From Vanessa cardui (taxonomy: Eukaryota > Arthropoda > Insecta > Lepidoptera > Nymphalidae), in the NCBI RefSeq assembly GCF_905220365.1, contig NC_061146.1, forward strand, positions 4,777,538 to 4,841,537: a DNA stretch of 64,000 bases. Direction: 5' to 3'. Position 1 is the first letter of the stretch, and each line of letters starts with the position of its first letter. A model generated the notes under the pieces. That model saw only the letters and a list, made by a program, of their open reading frames with translations. It made no database searches and was not told the origin of the DNA. The translations under genes were made by a program, and so were the position numbers. Below are positions 57,978 through 64,000 of the stretch, in pieces.

Positions 57978-58170
57978 ATTGCGGGTTCGAACCCGCAAAC
58001 ACCACTCCATTAATGAAATTGTGTTTATAATTCTTTCTCGGTGGTGTAGAAATTAAATATGTTATATGAAAATGGTCCACATGTAACCATTGAACCGCAT
58101 TGAAACAGCATGGTGGAATCAGCTCTCTATCTCCAATGAAAAGAGAGGATTCAATTCTGCTAATACATAA
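57978..58170 (+). mobile_element. Diverged SINE with a palindromic B box
   Basis: The B-box region has become TTGCGGGTTCGAACCCGCAA (57979-57998), a perfect 20-base palindrome. Downstream parts (GAATTGTGTTTATAATTC-like, GAAACAGCATGGTGGAATC) follow the Metulj-like order with many changes. Confidence 0.6.
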
Positions 58171-58191
58171 GGGTAATGATACTATATATAC

Positions 58192-58400
58192 ATGATGGTA
58201 GGCCTTCGCGAAAGCTCATATCACCCGCTCATATGATATTCTACCACCAATCAGCAGTACTCAACATTTTTGTGTTCCGGTTTGAAGGGTGAGTGAGCCA
58301 GAATAACTACAGACACAAGGGACATAACATCATAGTTCCCAAAGTTAAAGGCGTATTGACGATGTAAGGAATGGTTAATACTTCTTAAAGAGCCATTTTC
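58192..58400 (-). repeat. Repeat family B, diverged
   Basis: GATGGTAGGCCTTCGCGAAA, GTGTTCCGGTTTGAAGGGTG and ACAAGGGACATAACATCATA. Confidence 0.65.
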
Positions 58401-58552
58401 AAAAAATAATTTCAACTGAACCGTAACTGGTAATCATTGTTAATTATTTATATCGGACGAAACTTAAACTGCAACTATCTGTACGGCAACGCTTAACTTT
58501 CGATTGTAATAAACTGACAATTTTATTCGTAAAATTTGGCGCTCTCTAACTT

Positions 58553-58848
58553 GACTGAGATGGCTATAGTGATTAGAACGCGTTCATCTTAGCCGATGAT
58601 TACGAGTTCAAACCCAGACAAACACCTGTCTTGTCATTTGCGTAATTTGTGTTCATAATTCATCTCGTGCTCGGCGGTGAAGGAAAACATCGTGAGGAAA
58701 CCTGCATGTGACTAATTTCAACGAAATTCTGCCACATGTGTATCCACCAACCCGTATTGGAGCAGCATTGTGGAGTGTGCTCCAAGTATTTTCCTAAAAG
58801 CGAGAGGAGGCCTTAGTCTAGCCGTGGGAAATTTACTGACCGTTGATG
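58553..58848 (+). mobile_element. Metulj-like SINE, full length
   Basis: GACTGAGATGGCTATAGTGA head, B box GAGTTCAAACCC, complete body, ending CCGTGGGAAATTTACTGACC with a GATGA-type tail instead of TTG. Confidence 0.82.
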
Positions 58849-59169
58849 AAAATGATGATTATGCGTATAAAAAAGGTTACATATTAAAACGTTCCGGTTT
58901 TAAAATATGTATAAGACAGAGTAATTAAAAACATAAATAACGTTATATTTAACGTTTCGGTATCCTCGATAATGCTAATTTATTATTGGATAATTGCCTC
59001 CAGGTGGGCGGGGTTACTTAGCAGGTGATCCTTCGTCAAAATACCTTCATAATAATGGAAAAAAATAGAACCTTGTCACATTCATACTATTAAATATTAC
59101 TTATGTGTTTCACGATCATAAAGTAGAACATATACAAATTGATCTGAAAAAATGGACTACAGACATATG

Positions 59170-59390
59170 TTATCTGTGCTAATATTATAAATGTAAAGTT
59201 TATTTGTGTAATTATTTTATTTAAAAAAATGTCTGTTAGATAGGCCATTAATCGAGGAAGGTTGTAGTCTTTATACCATCACGATACCACCATAAAAGAT
59301 AATCATAGATAAAACCAAAATTATATATATAGTTTTATATATACCTAATAGAGTATGTAATAGAGCCGAGCGAAGTGGTAGCAGCTAGTA
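59170..59390 (+). mobile_element. Helitron-like element, complete
   Basis: Starts TGCTAATATTATAAATGTAA and ends GAAGTGGTAGCAGCTAGT, a typical 3' terminus. The middle is AT-rich and diverged. Confidence 0.55.
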
Positions 59391-59456
59391 ATATCTATAA
59401 AAAAATTGTTTTTTTTTTTTCAAAAGTCGCTAATCATTTTGAAATGTAATTTCAAC

Positions 59457-59695
59457 TAGGGCTTCTCTATTCTACCGCCAAATAACAGAACACAGTACTG
59501 TTGTGTTCCGGTTTGAAGGGTGAGTGAGCCAGTGTAACTACAGGCACAAGGGACATAACATCTTAGTTCCCAAGGTTGGTGGCGCATTGACGATGTAAGG
59601 AATAGTTAATATTTCTTACAGCGTCATTGTCTGGGTGATGGTGACCACTTACCATCAGGTGGCCCATATGTTCGTCCGCCAACCTATATCATAAA
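59457..59695 (-). repeat. Repeat family B, nearly full
   Basis: Very close to the 53 kb copy, from TTCTATTCTACCGCCAAATA to ATGTTCGTCCGCCAACC. Confidence 0.78.
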
Positions 59696-60141
59696 AAAGA
59701 CAGCCCTTTTGCTAGGAGGCTTACACAATACTTCGAAAAAAATATATTTGAAAACCCATATTTAAAATTACAACTTTGCATTATTTCGCAAAAGGTTAAT
59801 TCAAAAAGCTGTCAAACGTTAACAATAAACGGCTTCATTAACAATTCCAACCTACAGAGGAAGTTTGAGTTAATTTTATTATAACATTATGACAGCTTAG
59901 CGCTACTATAAAAATAATTATAAGATCATGAATAAAAAAATTACGTCGTATTTACTGACAATGCGTTTTTTTTTTATTTAACGCAATTATTGCAATCATC
60001 CACATCTGGTGCAGAGAGACGGTAATTATTATAACTTCACGTTTTTATTATATCGCAGTTTGTACAATTAACTGTCAGTTAATGTTGATTACGAAAAGCG
60101 ATGCCTTCGAATTGATTTACATATTATATTACGTAATCTAT

Positions 60142-60427
60142 TAAAACAACAACAACAATAGCCTGAAATTTTTCAACTGCATTTCTCCCTTTAAGGGGAA
60201 GGTTTTGGAACATATTCCAAGACACTAATCCAATGCGGGTTGATGGAATACACATTTCTATGAAATTTGACAAATGCAGGTTTCCTCACGATTATTTTCA
60301 TCACCACCGAGCATGATATGAATTATAAACACAACTTAAGCACATGAATATTCAGTGGTGCCTGGGTTTGAACCCGCAATCGTCGGTTAAGATGCCCGCG
60401 TTCTAACCACTGGGCCATCTCGCCTCA
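60142..60427 (-). mobile_element. Metulj-like SINE with 8-base TSD
   Basis: CAACAACAAC tail, small losses around the 3' end, good head. TAATCTAT at 60134-60141 and 60428-60435. Confidence 0.84.
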
Positions 60428-60630
60428 TAATCTATAGTTAAGAACTAATGTCATGATGCGTTTCCACTGAAACGCGCGGCAATTACTGCGCTTGCAACAA
60501 CAACAACAGCAATTTAATTTTTATAAACAACTTAAGGTCATCGCATATATTCTTCAACGCGCTATGGAAACTCAGTTTCAACTTTTTACCCGGAGACAAA
60601 ACAGAAGTTTAAGTTTGGTTCAGACGTTCT

Positions 60631-60907
60631 AATATTCAATTGAACCACCAATTGTAAGAAGGGAATAAATCCGAAAAATAGAAACAGAGATAATAAAAAA
60701 AACTTCACAACTTTTTGCTTTCAACTTATAAACTTATAGGACATCAATGATTAATATGAAAATATAAATCCTGATTTATTCACCGACAGACCTATGTAAT
60801 GTATAATATTAAGCCCTACGTCTAAACAATGTAAGAGTGTATAAAAGTGAATATGTCGAAAAGTGGCGTTTATTCCCTTCTTCCAATTGGTGGTTCAATT
60901 AAATATT
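60631..60907. mobile_element. MITE with 39-base terminal inverted repeats
   Basis: Arms 60631-60669 and 60869-60907 pair at 37 of 39 positions; the core is AATTGAACCACCAATTG then AAGAAGGGAATAAA. About 277 bases, no ORF. Not related to the 44 kb MITE. Confidence 0.8.
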
Positions 60908-61165
60908 GCCCAATTACTACGGGTTTCTAAGTCACCAGGAACTCCCATTATCTAATATAATAACCATACTTTTTATAAATAAATTATTATAATAGTGCAC
61001 TATCAGAATCCACGGAAGAAATGCTATCGATCATACAGATTCAAGATTAGTTTTTTCATATGAAATAGAACGATGTCACAGATAATTAACATAAAAAAGT
61101 CATTACGTTTCTTGGCTACTGTTTTATTAAATTAATGCGCCATCGGTGAAGCCTTGACTGAACTG

Positions 61166-61199
61166 GTCAGCTGACGATTTTGACAAATCGTTATCGATA
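61166..61199. promoter_or_regulatory. GTCAGCTGAC palindrome, short hairpin and TATCGATA
   Basis: GTCAGCTGAC (61166-61175) overlaps a stem ACGATTT/AAATCGT (61174-61180 and 61185-61191), with TATCGATA immediately after (61192-61199). The sequence is unique and is followed by a CpG-containing stretch. Confidence 0.3.
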
Positions 61200-61612
61200 G
61201 TTCGTGAGTACGGGACGTGCGTGATGCAATCATGTCGTAAATCAAATTAAACGCAAATCATAACTCTATATCATTTTTTTATATAAATAGGAAAAGGTAT
61301 AGTAAGTTGTTATCATTCAGAATGGTTTGGTCAAAATGTTTGGAAGGTTTTTTTCGATACACAATGAGTTTAGCGAAGTTTTATTAAGGTTTTTTTTAGA
61401 GAGAGCAAACGGTAAGTCCAGTAACACGTTATCATTAAGCTTATGTAAACATAACTTAGAATGCACAACAAAACGCATATCGTAAACGTAACGGATAAAT
61501 CAGAAAGAAATCTATTAAGTATTGCAAACAAATAATACTAAAAGAAAGAAATACTTATTAAAATACATCATCGTATTTTTTTTTATTTTAAAATGGATTA
61601 TAGTTACAATAT

Positions 61613-61776
61613 AATAGGTAAAAATGAGTTACCTGACGGTAAGATAGCGTTATGTTCGTTCATATACATTGGCACTATATGAAATAGTATACGAAAAATT
61701 TAATGATCAATCTTCACCCTCAATACACTGGACACTCATACTCAGTCGGAATTACTAAGTTCTAGCACCAAGTAAA
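61613..61776 (+). repeat. Repeat family B, very diverged
   Basis: AGTTACCTGACGGTAAGA, CTTCACCCTCAATACACTGG and CTAGCACCAAGTAAAA keep the family order. Confidence 0.4.
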
Positions 61777-61889
61777 AACTTATCAAGGTAAGTTTTAATT
61801 GGATAACAGCATTTGAATATACTGATACACAAATAAACTCTTTTGCAATGAGTTCATTATGTAGCTTAATTCTGCCGAACTATTCGAAG

Positions 61890-61955
61890 ATACTGGGCTC
61901 AGAAATCTTTGAGGAGAATGCATGTTTCCTCAAGAAGTCATCTCGACTATTATCA
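61890..61955 (-). repeat. Possible SINE remnant
   Basis: ACTGGGCTCAGAAATCTTTG, GCATGTTTCCTCAAGAAG and TCATCTCGACTA: parts of both ends with the middle missing. Confidence 0.3.
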
Positions 61956-62008
61956 AGCGTAGATTATTTACATTTATAGTACATTCGCTACTGTATGAGA
62001 TATGTTTT

Positions 62009-62026
62009 GTGTGTGTGTGTGTGTGT
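62009..62026. repeat. (GT)n microsatellite
   Basis: Nine perfect GT units. Confidence 0.85.
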
Positions 62027-63315
62027 TTGATAAGATGCTACAGCTAGTAAGTTGTGTGCAAGCATGAGAACGCTTAGAATTTGGCAACTCTACTAATGTT
62101 TTGGTGAGGTAAAGAAGTCAGAATAGTTCGTTGTAGCATTTTATTTTGTTTACGTATTAAAATTACAAACTTTAAACAACATTTTAGGGGTTTTAAGGGT
62201 GATATATATAAAATAGACAATATTTACGAAATTCTATCTAGAACTTTCTTTATAACGTAACAGATACCTCTTGTTTATAGCTGCTGTACAAGAAATAATG
62301 GCAATTAAAATAGTTGTTTTAATATACATCTGCCGTGTTAAGTATGAATTATTTATCTGTTTGTACGCAGGATGTGCCAATCTTATCTATGATCTAGGAC
62401 AGTTGTTTTAAAACTATAGCTGTTACTAGAAACACGTTTTCTTGTGTTCTTTTATCATCAACACATATCAACTTAATGTTTTGTATCAAATTCTAAATTA
62501 TGTAAGATCGTTTTTATATCTTTGATGATTGTCGGTAATTGTCAACACTTATCGCAAACACTTTTTGTTATATTTTAGAATTTTATTAAAATATTTTTAG
62601 GCTGAACAGATCACGTTCATTGACAGTTTTTGACGTTTCGCAAAATAAATATGTCAAATGTATTTTGAAAATCGAACATCGGTTCGTAAAAATATTTCTT
62701 CTAAAATTAAAAGCTTATCGTATAATAGAACAATTAATCAACGCAATTTCAATATTATACACAACATGTATTTTAGTCTATATTTATCTAAAGTCAAATC
62801 AGCTTTCTAATTTACTCTTCGCAATTCGACTTCAATTATCTGGAGCAATATAGTGGTCTGTCGATTTAGTAATGTATGAGTTTATTGCCTAATCTGTGGT
62901 CAATATGGAACAATATTCGAAACTAAATACGTACCTATGTTACGTTATTATACGTTGGACGGGTATATTTTTATTGGATCTGTGCCTTATTCATTATTTA
63001 TATTTTGCATTTTTTTAAAGTCGCATAAATAAAAAAATATGTTATACAGACTTAAAATCTTAGTCTTGAAGTGATGATTTTGTTAATTGTGCCATTAAGT
63101 TTCTACTCAGTAAATACTGTAAAATATTAGACATATTTATAAAAAATAATGCTCACAGTTTATGGTAACACTGATTTCACAGACAACAGATAACAATCTG
63201 TTACGGCAGATTATAAAGTATTTATTGCAATATTTTTATGTTATCTATTAAAAATCAACATTATTCGATTTTCAAATGTAAATACATTTTTAATCTATAA
63301 AGACTTTTCACTTAC

Positions 63316-63560
63316 CTAAAGCGATGTCCCATAACTTACGATCCAAAAATAAAAAAAAAAGTTAAAATTTGCAAACGTAAAATTGAAAGTTACCAGTGGA
63401 CGATGCTATCTCGAAATTATTTCCAATTTCACCGTTTTGCGTCTCCGTGGAGTTTTTTATTTGGACCGATGGCCGTTGGGCCGCCCATAAATTATAGTTC
63501 GGTAGCTCTCTTAAAGGGGTTTTCTGATTTTTTATTTTGTTTAGCCTTTGAAGAATTTAT
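63316..63560 (-). other. Possible distal 5' exon or conserved element, with donor
   Basis: On the minus strand the block ends TTTAG followed by GTAAGTGA, a near-consensus donor. The 240 bases before it are unique and clearly GC-richer than the surroundings, with no long ORF. They hold a caudal/Abd-B-like TTTATGGG and a GGCGGCCC patch. The orientation matches the Sox gene, whose exon lies about 14 kb downstream. Only transcript data could show it is an exon. Confidence 0.22.
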
Positions 63561-64000
63561 GTCCCGTCTTACTTAGTAGCGGTCAGCCGAGTTGTCTGCC
63601 CCGCTTCGAAATGTTTTCTTGCGTTGAATTTTGTATTGATATATTTTCTTTGTATTATTTATCTATATATAAAACTTTTTTTTATATCTAAGATTATTTG
63701 TGACAGTTTTAATATTTTTTTAATTAAAATACAAAACAATATTTGTTTTAGCAACACTTTTATATCAATTACAGTTTTATTTAATAAGAAGGGTTCAAGT
63801 ACATTTTAATTTTATTATTAAAATCGGTGACATTCCTAATTTTCTTTTTTTTTATTCGTGGCTGTCTGTGTAGTACCTTTGACAACAGACCATAAATAGA
63901 CGAAACGATTCAAGTCACTTAAACGGCATCATAATTCCGTGCCGAATTCTTATTTTAAAAAAACATTTTTGTATGTTTTTAAATCAATATAATATGTATT

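Larger units (their letters stand above)
60910..63300. other. Unique AT-rich DNA
   Basis: Apart from the listed motifs, repeat scraps and microsatellite, no feature is seen. TTGACAGTTTTTGACGTTTC near 62620 repeats the TTGAC motif. Confidence 0.4.

Noticed and set aside
1..64000. CRISPR arrays, operons, rRNA, viral or satellite arrays
   Set aside because: No regularly spaced direct repeats, no compact gene runs and no long tandem arrays were seen; the repeats are dispersed transposable elements.

Overview
This window reads as AT-rich, gene-poor nuclear DNA from a lepidopteran insect, most likely a nymphalid butterfly. The reasons are many copies of a tRNA-derived SINE that looks like the Metulj family known from Heliconius, Helitron-type elements ending in CTAGT, relics of lepidopteran LINEs, and one clearly insect-type coding exon. 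There is no sign of a bacterial, viral or organellar genome: no operons, no long ORFs, no rRNA, and tRNA-like sequence only inside SINEs.

The only protein-coding sequence I can support well is one exon on the minus strand at 48783-49170. It encodes the N-terminus and the first half of the HMG box of a group F Sox transcription factor, the orthologue of Drosophila Sox15 and of vertebrate Sox7/17/18. It is bounded by a good acceptor and a good donor. The donor splits the HMG box after SKML-G, where I recall group F genes having an intron. I did not find the second half of the HMG box at lower coordinates, so about 48 kb of the window is probably the following intron, and the region above 49.2 kb is 5' UTR, upstream intron or promoter.

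Layout: 1-4.9 kb is AT-rich unique sequence. From 4.9 to 7 kb there are SINEs and Helitrons, one SINE sitting inside a Helitron with a clear target duplication. From 7.4 to 9.2 kb lies a run of less AT-rich unique sequence with paired inverted SOX-type motifs and an E-box palindrome. From 9.2 to 18.2 kb unique sequence alternates with repeats, including nested ones. From 18.3 to 22.1 kb there are two CpG-rich patches, the second next to several TATCGATA motifs. From 22 to 30 kb is mostly unique DNA with a possible decayed coding segment. From 30.4 to 31.4 kb there is an ATCGAT cluster. From 32 to 47.8 kb is the most repeat-rich part: SINEs, Helitrons, two LINE reverse-transcriptase tails, a MITE and long perfect hairpins. 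From 47.9 to 50.9 kb lie the Sox exon and its upstream GC-rich element. From 53 to 61 kb there are more repeats and a second MITE. The right end (61-64 kb) is unique and includes a possible upstream exon.

The most interesting points are regulatory. A Sox gene intron carries inverted SOX half-site pairs, a GC-rich upstream block carries an exact Su(H)-type site, and the 10-mer TGGCAACACT recurs six times in unrelated flanks. All transcription-factor assignments are motif readings by eye and need testing.
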